A stretch of DNA of 64,000 bases from assembly GCA_028455995.1 (NCBI GenBank), contig JABELC010000001.1, positions 2,902,501 through 2,966,500 on the forward strand. The letters run 5' to 3'. Positions 48,373 to 59,900 of this stretch are shown here, one piece after another. Origin of the DNA: Scleromitrula shiraiana (Eukaryota; Ascomycota; Leotiomycetes; Helotiales; Sclerotiniaceae). The position numbers were made by a program, and so were the translations under genes. The notes beneath the pieces are model-generated. The model made no database searches. It saw only the letters and a program-made list of their open reading frames with translations, and was not told the origin of the DNA. Positions within the stretch are counted from its first letter, which is position 1, and each line of letters starts with the position of its first letter.

Positions 48373-49222
48373 TCCGAAAAGCAAAAATTCCTGGAGCAAG
48401 AAAGGAGAGGGAAAAATGATTGGAAGAAAATCAGGATGGAGGTTGAGAGATGCACTACGATGAATAAAACAATTGAATGGGAAAACATATTGAAGAAGAA
48501 CGAATTGAAGGAAAACCATGAAAAAAGTTCTTGTTGCGATATTCAGATGTTTTAGTTCCTATTGCAATTAGTTTCATCGCTAAAAAATTCGGTTGTATTT
48601 TATTATGTGCATTCAGGGGCTATGCTGCCGAAATCACCACCTCTCACCCCTCCATTCTACCCCGCCAGTTCATCAATTAAACCACTGGCATTATTGACCA
48701 TCCTCTCAGAAAATGCAATATGTAATATGCAATACCTAAATACCCAGACCTAACCCCAATGTTTGAATACTCTTAACCAGACTTATCCATTTTCAATTTA
48801 GACGATTCATTTCCTCGATGGATCAAGATCACTTGAATGAAAACCAATCGTACAGTAATTCATGAATCATATAGTTTTCACCATTCACTGAATTGAGATG
48901 AGTGCATTGAAGAAACAACATTAGGTTATTTATTTTAACTTTGAACAATTGAATAGTTTTGTCTAATATCAAGAGATTGAGAATTTTAATTATCCAATCG
49001 AAAGCTAATAATCGAAATGTAAATTGAAAATCGAGTGATGTGTTGTTCATTTCGATCGTACTCAACTACTAGTGTTATTTGATATGAAGAGATCAAAACA
49101 TCTAATTGTTCGATTGAAAATTAGACGATCACAATATAGAGTAGAGTGTGGTTCATGAAGTCCTCATATTCAATTGTATTGCTGTTATGTGATGATACAA
49201 AGATCATATATCCGCACTCTGA
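48373..49222. other. AT-rich intergenic region
   Basis: No gene is seen. Short motifs related by inversion recur (for example TTGAACAATTGAATAG near 48943 and CTAATTGTTCGATTGAA near 49105) but no defined element could be drawn. Confidence 0.4.
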
Positions 49223-51634
49223 TCAGGCCTTGAGCGCTCTCTCCGGCATATTAATAACCATATGACCCTCTTCATGTTCTGTCATCCCCAACTTCTCTAT
49301 TTCCTTCCATACCTGTGGAAAGAGCTCCTTAGCCCATTCCTCCACTAAATCTTTCCTGTTTGAGCCCTGAATCGCATTATATATCGTACCGATACTATTA
49401 GTCATGTTAGTAAGTTATGGTCCTCAAGTCGGAAAAGAGTTAAGAGCTCACGTCAAGATATCCGGACCAAACCCGACCTCCTTCTCCATCACCTCCACCA
49501 ACCCTTTGGCCTCATCCAACTTCCCTTGCCCAGCAAGTGCTCCTGCATAAGCGGCGTGAACCTCTCTCGTAATTTCAATCTCCATTCTTCTCATCTTGTT
49601 CCAAATATCTCTTGCAGGTCTATCACCGAACGGCTTTCTCTGGCATGCTTGAAACACAATTTCCAAACTCTTGTAACTTGGACCTTCACGGGAGTTGGTA
49701 ATATCATCCCAGAAATGTAAAGACCGAGATGCGTCATCGCATGCGGTGTAAGCAAGCATCAATGAATTATAAAGACGAGTGTTGGGCTCCATAGCACTGT
49801 CCATTTTGAACATGTTGTGGACCATGTCCAGGGATTCTGCATCAGCACATGAGGCTATGCCAACAAAACAATCAATGTAAGTATCAAGTGTTGGCCGCCT
49901 GGCTTGACTAATGTGTTGACGCATATGGCCAAAAACATGACAAGCCATATCTGATCTCTTCCGTGCGAAAAATTCATTCATGATACGAGTGCGCATAGCA
50001 GTGTCCGTTTCGTCAAAAATAACACGAATGATCCCGTAAGCATCCCATGCGCGCCATACATTGTTTGTTCGATCCAAACAAAAGTCCAAAAAGGCATCTC
50101 TGATACGGGCTCTTTCAGTTAATGTGTAGTGATACGTGTTGACCTGTAAAATGTCCATTATTTCATCAAGCTCATTGCGCTGTAGATACATCATACAAAG
50201 AGCCGAAACAGTGTCTGCTTCTAATCTTGCATTGCGCTCCTCGAGATCCGTTGTGATCGATACAATACGATCGTACGGTGCATTATCTGTGGCACAAAGA
50301 GCCTGGATGTATTTGTTGATGACAGGAAGATCCTCATTCTGCGATATTTCTTCAGCTTGAAGAAGGTTGTATGATGCCTGAGCGCCAGACAGATCTCCTG
50401 CTCGAATGCGATAATCCATTTGTAACATGAATGTCCTTGCATTTGGGCGAATACGGAACTTTTGTCCCAAAGCAATATAACGTTCTGCAAGGTATGCATC
50501 ATTTTTATTAATAGCTAGTTCAACGAGCCCATTGATTGTATTAATGTCAGGCCTCATAGATGAGTTGTTTTCGTATCGAGTTTGCATGATGTTCATCATA
50601 CGTTCCACATCTTCGACCCCTTTGCCCAAAGCACCTGCTGCCCATTGGAACATAATATCCCAGATATCTTTTGATGGGTTTGCATCCATGACTTCCCGAA
50701 AAATCGTTTTACACCAATCTAGTTCATTATTCTTGGTACAGACACGAAGCATCTCCTTGAGCATAGAGGGACTTGGGCCATCAGAGTGTTGAACGACCTT
50801 TCTATACCAAATTTTCGCAGACTCCATTTGATTTGTTGAAGTATAAAAAGTAGTAACCACCTCTAGAGCCGGGGCCGAGTATTTGACACCCAATCTATCC
50901 ATCATCTGGATTGTATTCAGAAGCTCCGTTTCATTGTTTTCATTTGCGAACCCAGAAAGAACTTGTTTCCAAGCTAAGCTCGTGCCTATCTTGAACTTAC
51001 TTGATTCTTTATCATAGCTAAATGAGTCGGGCCCTTCTAAAATTGTTCGTGCTTCTGTAGCTTGGCCCACCATACTAAGTATCGCGACCATATTTCGGAA
51101 GCTCTCAGTACTTATGGCCTTAACTTCATGGAAAAGTTCTCTTGCTAACTCCAAGAAATTTTCAGTATCATCATCCGGGATAACTGTCAAGGCTTTTAAG
51201 GCATATTTGAACTCTTCTTGCTTGCCTAGACCAGAACTCTTCAAGAATCGCAAAGTTCTGAGCGCATGCTCTGCCTGTAAATTATTGACAGCCTGTCCAG
51301 TTTCCAATTTGTAGGCAAAAAAGTCATTGAAAGCTTTCAAAAGTTCTTCCTTCTTTGGTGGTCTCGCATGTATTGTCTCCATCAAGCTCAAATCTAACAT
51401 TTTCTTTAACCCAGGTTCCAATTCCGGCTCTTTGGGTTGTCTTGGGGGTTTATGAGAAAATCCGAAAAATGTCCTTCGTTGCTGGGAGCAGCTAGCTGCT
51501 GCATATATTTTGGGTAGTCCATGTCGGCGAGGGCGATGAGAAGACAGATGGTATGCTCGATTCGGGCATTCGAATATAAGGCCTTCGTTTGAGAGGAGTC
51601 GACGGAAAACTCTGCGAGTTAATTGTGAACGCAT
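49223..51634 (-). CDS. cia84: Complex I intermediate-associated protein 84-like PPR protein
   Basis: Two exons (51634-49452, 49394-49223) give 784 aa. The Arg-rich, acidic-poor start (MRSQLTRRVFRRLL) is a mitochondrial presequence. The body is a long array of helical pairs in PPR style (for example EARTILEGPDSFSY, AKIWYRKVVQHSDGPSPSMLKEML, SKDIWDIMFQWAAGAL). The C-terminal block (IGTIYNAIQGSNRKDLVEEWAKELFPQ, then VWKEIEKLGMTEHEEG) matches my memory of CIA84, the Neurospora assembly factor for the membrane arm of complex I. The gene lies in a stable block next to ATG7. The identification rests on recall of the family; a PPR protein of mitochondria is certain in outline. Confidence 0.75.
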
Positions 51635-52387
51635 ATTATAAAATATGAATGCTTTCTACAGATTCTGTAATCCGCAGAGTCAGTAATAGCCATGACATCA
51701 ATAGGCTTAAAAATGTACTTACAGGGCCACGACATGTGTTGCAATTGTCATTAACAAAACTGGGTAGCTTTGATCGAATCTAAGCATTACATGGTAATCG
51801 CTAAACATCAGAACATAATAGCGCTAGGCATCAATCACATGACTGAGGCTGAAACCACATAGTTGAGGCTGAAATTATAATATAAATTAATTCTACAAGT
51901 AAGAGTTGATGCCTTAAAATAATGGATTACAATATAATCGAAGGGTGCGGTCGTACGTTCCGATGCTAAGCGATTACCATATAATGTGTAGCCCGGCTTT
52001 CACCAACTTTTTTGACATCAGCGGTAATACCTGGTCCCGCATGCCGTGCTGACTAATGTGCCTTATGTATACTTTCACATGATCCGGCTGAAGACTTCCA
52101 GAGATTTCCTCAACATCGTCACCGAGCACCTCATATTTTGTCATTCAGTCATCACAATTTCAAAAGATTGTCTCAAATTTCTGTCCGACTAGTAAATAAT
52201 GGCAGAATTGTCTGAAATAAATCTAGAACATCTAAGTAGATAATCCTAAGATCGATCTACCATCTTTTCTCCCCAGATAATACCTCCGACCGATCTAATC
52301 AATCGCTTCCACCATCTGTTCCAACGCCGAAACCCCATCATTCTACCTCTAACGCCACCACCCCAACATCCGAAGAAAAGAAACAGC
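51635..52387. other. Intergenic region carrying a MITE
   Basis: Separates the CIA84-like start from the ATG7 3' end; it holds the inverted-repeat element listed separately and the promoter of the CIA84-like gene. No coding sequence is supported. Confidence 0.5.
51785..51986. mobile_element. 202-bp MITE with about 30-bp terminal inverted repeats
   Basis: CATTACATGGTAATCGCT at 51785-51802 matches the reverse complement of 51969-51986 at 17 of 18 positions, and the similarity continues inward to about 30 bases (26 of 30). The interior has no ORF. The element lies about 150 bp upstream of the CIA84-like ATG, on the promoter side. The target-site duplication could not be identified. Confidence 0.65.
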
Positions 52388-54636
52388 TCACAATAATTCA
52401 GGTTCCTCATCATCCATACCCTCCTCACTATCCCATTCCACATCATCTGCAGCTGCCTCGGCCTTACGCTGTACCTCAGCTAAACCACTCAGCTCTGTAA
52501 TGTAATCTTTTTCAGTCAACGCACGCTTGATAAATTCCCAGCCATCTTGTTTGTATGCGTCAACGATTTTAGGCGAACAGGCTGAACAGCAGTCGTAGGA
52601 TGGACCACTAATTAGCATTGTCTTGAAAGCTGACAAGAAACCTCGAATTTGATGTGGTACCAAGCCTAAAGGATGGTTTGGTGGATCACGGTCAAATTCA
52701 ACTGCGCCAGATTGTTGATTTGCTGAGACTTTAGGAGCTGGTGCTGCCCCTTTTAGAGGGTGTTGAACAATCGATGTAAGAAGCTCCACAAGTTTGGCGG
52801 ATGCTTCAGGTGCAACACCTGGTCTAGTAACGGTGCACTGTTGATCTAGAGTTTGGTCTTTGACCGACTGAAACAATTAGAATTAGTGAGGTGACTGTAA
52901 ACAAAGCCATCATCACTTACGTCAGAAGGTGCTACAACATCGTTGCAAAAATAACATCCCAGAGCTGCAGGTCCCCCATCTTCAGCAGTAACCCCATGTC
53001 TCATCACCACATATGTATCAAATCCCAAAGCAGCGTTCATAACAATCTTGCCAGCCGCTTTTCCCATCACAGTTGGTAACCACCTGCTTTCTCTAGTATC
53101 CATCAATAGAAAGACTGCATCGTGATCCTCGATAAGTTTCTGTAAGATCTCGAAATCCATCTTGGTGGCCTTTTCATCTGTGATTGGATGTCCAAGCATA
53201 GGAACCGACATCACATGCCCGGTGCTATCGATACCTGGATAGATCTCTTGGAGAGCTTCGGCCGCCCTATATGCTTTTTTGGAACCGCCATCGAGACAAT
53301 CCTTAAAGTCAAATAGTGGTTGTCGGACTGGGTTCGAAAAGGAAACTGACGCATTGTCGACAAAAGTGATTTTGCGTACCCCCCATCCCATAAGTAGTCT
53401 TGAAACATATGTACCCAATGTTCCCGCGCCAAGTAACAAACATTTGGTATTCTTGACCGCCTCCAAATCAAGATCTGGGGCAATTCGCCATTTCATGAGC
53501 TTTAGATTGAGGTCCACAGCTTGATCGGCTAATTGTGTTGGATCCATATACTGAGCCAAATTGGTCACTTTTGCGCTGAGTTTTCCGATACTATTGCGTT
53601 CCCATCCAGTAGCTTTAGGCATTTCCAATTCATCAACATTATCCCATGTAGAATCTTGTACGCTTTCCAAGAGTAATATTAAACTTTGAGGATCATGACG
53701 CTTTGCATGAGTATCTCTATAGCAGAGTATTTGGACCTTGTTTAGTCTGAATCTGCGTCGAACTAAGACTAGTAAATTGCGTAGCATCCATCCTGGATTA
53801 TCTGGGTAGGCAGATGGATCGACGAAAGACACATATTGGTCTTTAACCTCAACACCGCTAAAAAATCCAGTTTCGAATTCCCTGAGAGACCCCACAACCC
53901 ATTTGAAAGATAAATCTGAGCTCGATTCTGTTGTATCTGGACTCTTCATTTCTTCGGATGATAAATAAACCCTCTTTGCTAGGAAAAATCCATGCTCTCT
54001 ATTGTCGTGGCTGTACCTGAAAGTACCAACCTCTTCTACAAGGGCCGAGGTCTCCTCAGCACCAAATTTCGGCGGTTGATCAACACGTTTCCAGGATGGT
54101 TCGGAATGAAGCGCTGGGAATGCAAACCAATAAGTAAAAGTATATTTCTTCAAATTGGCAAATGAAAGTATAGTGAATGAAGATAATAGCGAAGGAATAG
54201 AGTAGATCGTGCCATCATTGATAGCATCCCAAATCTGCGCCCCGTTAGTGTGAACCGAGATAGATTGATCACGAGACGTACTTGTTTCGCAGCTGTTTGT
54301 AACATTGCGGATTTGTCCATATTTTTGAAATCCTCGATAGTGTTTAAGTTTTTGATTTTGCCTTCAGCACGAATGTGACCAAGAGGGACCCTATAAACAG
54401 ATTAGTAAAGAAAAATAAGGTCAAAAAGTTCATACATACTCATCGCTAGTAAGTGCATTGCCTAAAACTCTCATACGACAACTTTGATCAGGACTTTGCG
54501 TAGGTCTTGGTTCATATAGACCTAGAACTGGTCGAGCTGAATCATCCAACTTATCATGGTCAATTTTCAACGAAGATAGTGCTGTATAGAATGGTAACTC
54601 GATTTCCGAGCCGAAAGGTGCGTATTTCAAAGCCAT
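52388..54636 (-). CDS. ATG7: ATG7, E1-like ubiquitin-like-activating enzyme of autophagy
   Basis: Four exons (54636-54440, 54390-54282, 54234-52921, 52867-52388) give 699 aa, normal for ATG7. The N-terminal domain begins [19 protein letters not shown]. The adenylation domain has the ATP motif [16 protein letters not shown] and the [18 protein letters not shown] and [11 protein letters not shown] regions. The catalytic Cys lies in [11 protein letters not shown] (exon 4), with the homodimer region and the acidic C-terminal tail (DDEEPELL) after it. It activates Atg8 and Atg12 and passes them to Atg3 and Atg10. The reading frame upstream of this ATG stays open for 49 codons back to an acceptor-like AG, which leaves room for a longer form. 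Confidence 0.95.
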
Positions 54637-54925
54637 ATTGAGTCCGTTGCTAATTTTCCTACTCCAAAGGGCGTTGTATAATGTTTGGGTATCCGAGAAT
54701 AACGTTAAAAGCTCACAATAGTCGCTGTCCCAAGGTCCTTCCTCTATCTCCGAAATATAGCAATCCTGTGTAATATCTTTCGACTATTGTTAAGAGAATA
54801 GTGGTGTTAGTCAGCCTCGCTATTTTTATCTCTATTGTGTATTTTGTATGACAAGTTGAAAGAAATTATAATGAGATCGACTTGATCGAAAGATATAAAT
54901 GTTCTGTAACTAAACTAAACTGTAC

Positions 54926-55204
54926 TCAAATATATTTGTGATACAGATCATGGGATACAAATAGCACAAGATCGAGGCTATTGATGCTTTTGTTAGTAGT
55001 GGGGGAGGGGAAATCCGATGGATGAATGAATGAATGATGGATGGATGAGACAAGGATTGAATTCCCACTCACATGGTTTAATTCCATGAATTTAGCTAAT
55101 CGGACAAACTCCGGTGAATGACTTATCGTCTCTCGGAACGATGCGGCCGCTAGCTTAGATCTATTTTGATACTTACAACTCGCTGAGCTGCACATGTTGA
55201 CCAA
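54926..55204 (-). other. Unresolved ORF between ATG7 and dCMP deaminase
   Basis: A minus-strand frame from about 55370 to 54926 is open, with an ATG at 55204. It reads CSSASCKYQNRSKLAAASFRE then ISHSPEFVRLAKFMELNH, followed by a strong donor (GTGAGT at about 55073-55068). A candidate acceptor at 54785-54784 would join it in frame to the 49 open codons before the ATG7 start. It may be a small separate gene, a 5' exon of ATG7 or a relic; the text loosely resembles a fungal F-box N-terminus, which I do not claim. Confidence 0.3.
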
Positions 55205-55314
55205 ATTGAATATTTGTGATTGATCAATCCTAAGGGATTCTTTCTTCTTCGATTCATAGCAAAGATCTTCCAGAATACGAAACTCTTGAATTGGAGATAT
55301 AAAGATTTTCAGCC

Positions 55315-56552
55315 ATGTTGATAGGTCTTTGTGGAGGTGAACATTCTCGAGAGATTTTCCTGATCTCGACTAATATATTTATCCAACAGGAATTTGTGCT
55401 GGCAAAAATACAATAGCACAATATTTAGTCGAGCATCATGGTTTCTCACATCTTTACCTTCAACCAAATTCAGAAGGAATAAATTCTTCTCCGATTACGG
55501 ACAGCAGAACCAGCAGTAAAAGAGAATCTAATGGTGAATCGGAAAGTGAATCTACCTCTTTGACAACCACCAAAGGAAAAGGCATACCTTCAAGACCCAA
55601 AACATTTCCCAACTCTTATACTTTCAGCAATGCCGATGACCTCCTTGACTTTGTGACCAAACGATGGCGCGAACGTTGGGTGACAACAAATATCTACAAC
55701 GAAACTATTCTCGATAAACTCTTCCGTCGGCCCTTCTTCATCCTCATCAGTGTCGATGCACCCGTTTCAGTCCGCTGGGCACGATTCCGATCCCGTGTTC
55801 AAGCCCCTCCTTCCAGACCATCAACCCTTGAAGAATTTCTCCTCCGCTCCGATCAGCATCTCTACGACCCCGAACATGGTCTGCAATCTCTCATTTCGAG
55901 AGCAACCATTCGTCTTCTTAATACCTCTTCTGATCTCGCACACTTATATGCTACATTAGGAAAGCTAGATCTCACGAATGAGGATCGCCTCCGTCCAAGT
56001 TGGGATCAATATTTCATGCAACTTGCGTCTCTCGCTGCTCAGCGTAGTAATTGTATGAAACGTCGAGTAGGGTGTGTTCTAGTGCGAGAAAAACGCGTCA
56101 TTTCTACGGGTTATAATGGAACACCTAGGGGACTTGTGAATTGCGGAGAAGGCGGTTGTGCACGCTGTAATTCGGGACAAAGTTCGGGTGTGGGACTTGG
56201 TACATGTCTCTGTTTGCATGCGGAAGAAAATGCCCTGTTAGAGGCTGGCCGAGAAAGAGTTAGGGAGAATGCGATCTTGTATTGTAATACATGTCCGTGT
56301 TTGACTTGTAGCATCAAGATTGTTCAGGTGGGGATTTCAGAGGTGGTTTATAGTCAGGCATATAGTATGGATGTGGAGACGGCAACAGTATTTGCAACAG
56401 CAGGTGTTAAGTTGAGGCAGTTCATTCCGGTATGTGATTTTCTCCATTCTCTTATAAGAGATCTGATTTGATAGAATATATATTTGCTAATATCTGTTTA
56501 TGTATAGCCAGCAAACGGGTTGATCCACCTCGAGAAATCAACATTATATTAA
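55315..56552 (+). CDS. DCD1: Deoxycytidylate (dCMP) deaminase with N-terminal P-loop domain
   Basis: Three exons (55315-55336, 55390-56429, 56508-56552) give 368 aa. The first intron splits an N-terminal nucleoside-kinase-like motif, MLIGLCGGICAGKNTIAQYL, an intact Walker A. The deaminase core is C-terminal: the zinc site HAEENALLEAGRE and CNTCPCLTC, plus the substrate loop RSNCMKRRVGCVLV and TGYNGTPRGLVNC. Cys-rich GCARCN suggests the second structural zinc of this family. It makes dUMP from dCMP for thymidylate synthesis. The head-to-head partner on the minus strand is the unresolved ORF and, beyond it, ATG7. Fungal DCD1 proteins commonly carry this extra N-terminal region. Confidence 0.93.
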
Positions 56553-56983
56553 GATTATGGGATGCGATAGGATAGAAACAATGATACCCAAGCGCATCAT
56601 AGCAAGCATACTAGCACATAGAAATGAAGCAAAAACCAAGATACCAAATAGCGCAAGTCAAGATATAATGTTACAACATCAGAAGTTGTACTTGAACAAA
56701 ACTCGTCCACATAGCTTGATAGTAAGATCGTGTTGTCCCGATCAAGAAGTTTGATTAGACACATGAAACCGCAAGGTCGGTCGACTCTTCGTTGAGTGAG
56801 CATCTTTGATTAGTCATTTATTTCATTTTCATTACGTTGTTGGATTACAAATTTCTTCGATGAAAATTTCCATATATGATCGTTCAGTGGTAAAGCTTTG
56901 AGATGACGGCTTGACATCAATAACAAACCGTCTGAGCCACCACGTTGAGAAAAGTAGATAACACATGAACATCATGGCGATTG
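56553..56983. other. Intergenic between dCMP deaminase and the PKS relic
   Basis: No gene is seen. It holds the 3' flanks of both. Confidence 0.4.
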
Positions 56984-59900
56984 TCATTCATCAACAGCGT
57001 TTTCTTCAACACTCTCAGTCCCCGGACCCAGAAGGCTACATCTACCGGCCATTTTTGACGCCAAAGTATGCATATTTTGATCGCCCAGAATCTCAAAAAT
57101 AGTCACATCAGCACCAATTATGTTCTGGAACTACATCTTAACCTCGATAGCAGACAACGAGTCTATCCAATATGTATTCATCAGCCTGCCTATATCAATG
57201 TCTTCCTTTTCCATGACCAGCGTGCGTGACAACTTGTCTCGAAGCCCGTTGACGGTGATATCTGCCGCGTCGACTTGGCCCTCGCAGGCATTGATCAGTG
57301 CTCTATAGTTGACCGGAGCTTTCGTCTCATGACTGACGCTCTGTTTCTTCCGTTGGTGAAGGGATCAAAACATTGGTAGCTGCATCCAGTAATATTCCTG
57401 TGCTGTGCCGTCGTTTCCTGAGCGAACCCTGCCAAGTAATACCTAGCAATTTGAACCTACTTGGATGGGAAGATTGGAGTTACAGTAATACTCCAAAGTG
57501 TTATGAATTTCCTCCCCCGAAACACTTAGGTAATCTTGGTTCGTAAGAACTTTGTTACCAGTTCTTTTTTCCGCGATGTAACCAACTTCCGATACAAGTC
57601 CGAGATCGATAGAGATGGCTCTTTCTCCTTGTTTCACGCGATACTCAGCAAGAGCATCTTGATATACGTTTCCGCATGCATAGTTAGCTTATCCTTGTAG
57701 ACCTATCAAACCAGCCATTGATGATAGTAAGATAAAGAAATCCACGTTTTTGGATAGCATGGAGTGGAGATTTCAAGAACCATCAACCTTCGGTTTCACA
57801 GCAACTTTAAAGACCTCCAGATTCATTTTGGCAAAAGTGACATTCTGGAGGATCATGGATGCTTGTATGCATCCTTTTATCGGCGGCATGGATTTGCATT
57901 TCTCCAACGCTGATCTTAGCTCTTCTTCTTTGCTGACATCACAAAAGGGTGTCGCTACTTCAATGCCTTGTGCGGCAAATTATTTCGGAATAATCTTGGC
58001 TGCCTCACTCTGTTGCTGGAATCGCGACAACAGTATGAGATGCTTTGTACGTCGATTAACCATCTACTGTGCTATGCTACGACCTAGACCTCTCAATCCC
58101 CCGGCTATCAAGTACGTAGCGTTCCCATCGAAGTAACACGTAGGTTCGAGTTTGGGGATAATCTATTAAATGCTAATATTCCGCGAGGTTATTTGAATTC
58201 ATTGTTTAAAATCCATCAAGACTCTACTACCTACCGGAACAATGTCAGAGTCTTGTATTTCGATAACAATCTTTCCCATGCTTTTTCCACTTCGAAGGAG
58301 TCGAAAAGCATCTTCAACCTGGTCACCTCGGAAAATCTGGAGCGGCGAAGGCATGCTCATCTTATTCTCCTCAAAGAGAGACATGACTTTTTGGAATTGC
58401 TCATAAATCATTGCTGGTGCAAAGGCGACGGCATTCTGCAAATCAAAACTGGTGGAAGAGACACTTCTGCTGAAGGGAAACATCGGAAGTGTGCCAAGAT
58501 TGGTAATGTCTCTTTTCCCCCACCTCGATGAATCTTCCAAAGTGCCCAATACATTCCCAGGTATCTCGAAGCGCTTCTCCAGCTAGGGTATTTACAATAA
58601 CATCGACTCCGCAACGTTTTTTAATACGTTTGATATCATCAACAAAAGCGGGAGTTCTGCTAGAGAATATATGGTCGTCCTCGATGCCATACATTGTTGT
58701 GAGTAGTTGTCTTTTCTCTTCAGAGCTTACAGTAGCGAATGTTTCCGCGCTTTGAAGTTGTGCGACCTGAACACCTGCTTGGCCAAATTCTCCGGCTGCT
58801 GAATGTATAAGTATACGCTCACCCGGCTTCATTCTTGCAACATCCATTATTGCGTGCTAGGCTGTAAGGAAAACAGTAGGAAGACCAGCTGCAGTAGTAA
58901 AACTCATAGAGTCTGGAATTTTAGATGCTATAAGATAGGATGCCGATCGAGCGTATGTTCCCATTGAACCCTCACAGCAAGAGATAACCCTATCTCCAAT
59001 TTTGAAATGTTCAGTGGCGTTTTGGCCCATGCGATTAACAATCCCTGAACATTCACCACCCAGCCCACTTGTTTCAACTTGGCCCAATACACCTAATACA
59101 TGTCGAAAATTCAAACCGCAAGCTTTTACTTTGATTTCAACTTCATCGTCGCCGAGAGGCATATAATGATCAGTGTCGTCCGCAAATTGGAATGAGCTTA
59201 GTACTCCCGGTGTTTCAAGAGTGAGTTTCAAGCTCCGTCGAGAATCCTCACCAAATGGTGAAAGTTTCGCACCAGTCTTATTTTCCTTCCCTGCAAGATA
59301 AGTATCAAGGGGGTAGTGCTGAAATAATCGGTTGATATAAAGGGTACCATCGATGTCTTTGAATTCGGGCTCATAGGCCCCTATGGGCGCGTTGGTGGTG
59401 GTATCGAGCACTTTGTAGATACCGTCCACAGCTCTATTTAGATCATACGGCTCTTGAATCATAAGTGCGACGAATTTCTTTTGTGGATGCTCATATTGTA
59501 TTGTCCTTGCAAGACCATTGACTTGGATCATGCTGGATGCTGGGTTACCTGCCAAAGAGCTTTGGCTTACCCAAATGATCCTATTGGTCATCAGACATAC
59601 ATGCTTCAAGGCCACGTATTCTTCCGAATCAATCTGGTAGAGGAGAGAGCTTTCAAATTCTACAAGCGAAATGCAGAAAGCTCTCCAGGCAAGCTCTGGT
59701 CGTGATTGAACTTCTTCGAACGTCAAAATACTAGAATTTTGGCGTCCTGCTTCAGTCATTTGTCGTAACAGTTTCTCTGCTAGCCGTGATTATTCCAGAT
59801 TGTCTTGTTTCTTTAGAATAATAAAAGGTTCATTTACTGAATCAACTTTGGACAATTGTGCTTCCGAAGACAAACATGCGCGAGAAATCATCACATTCCC

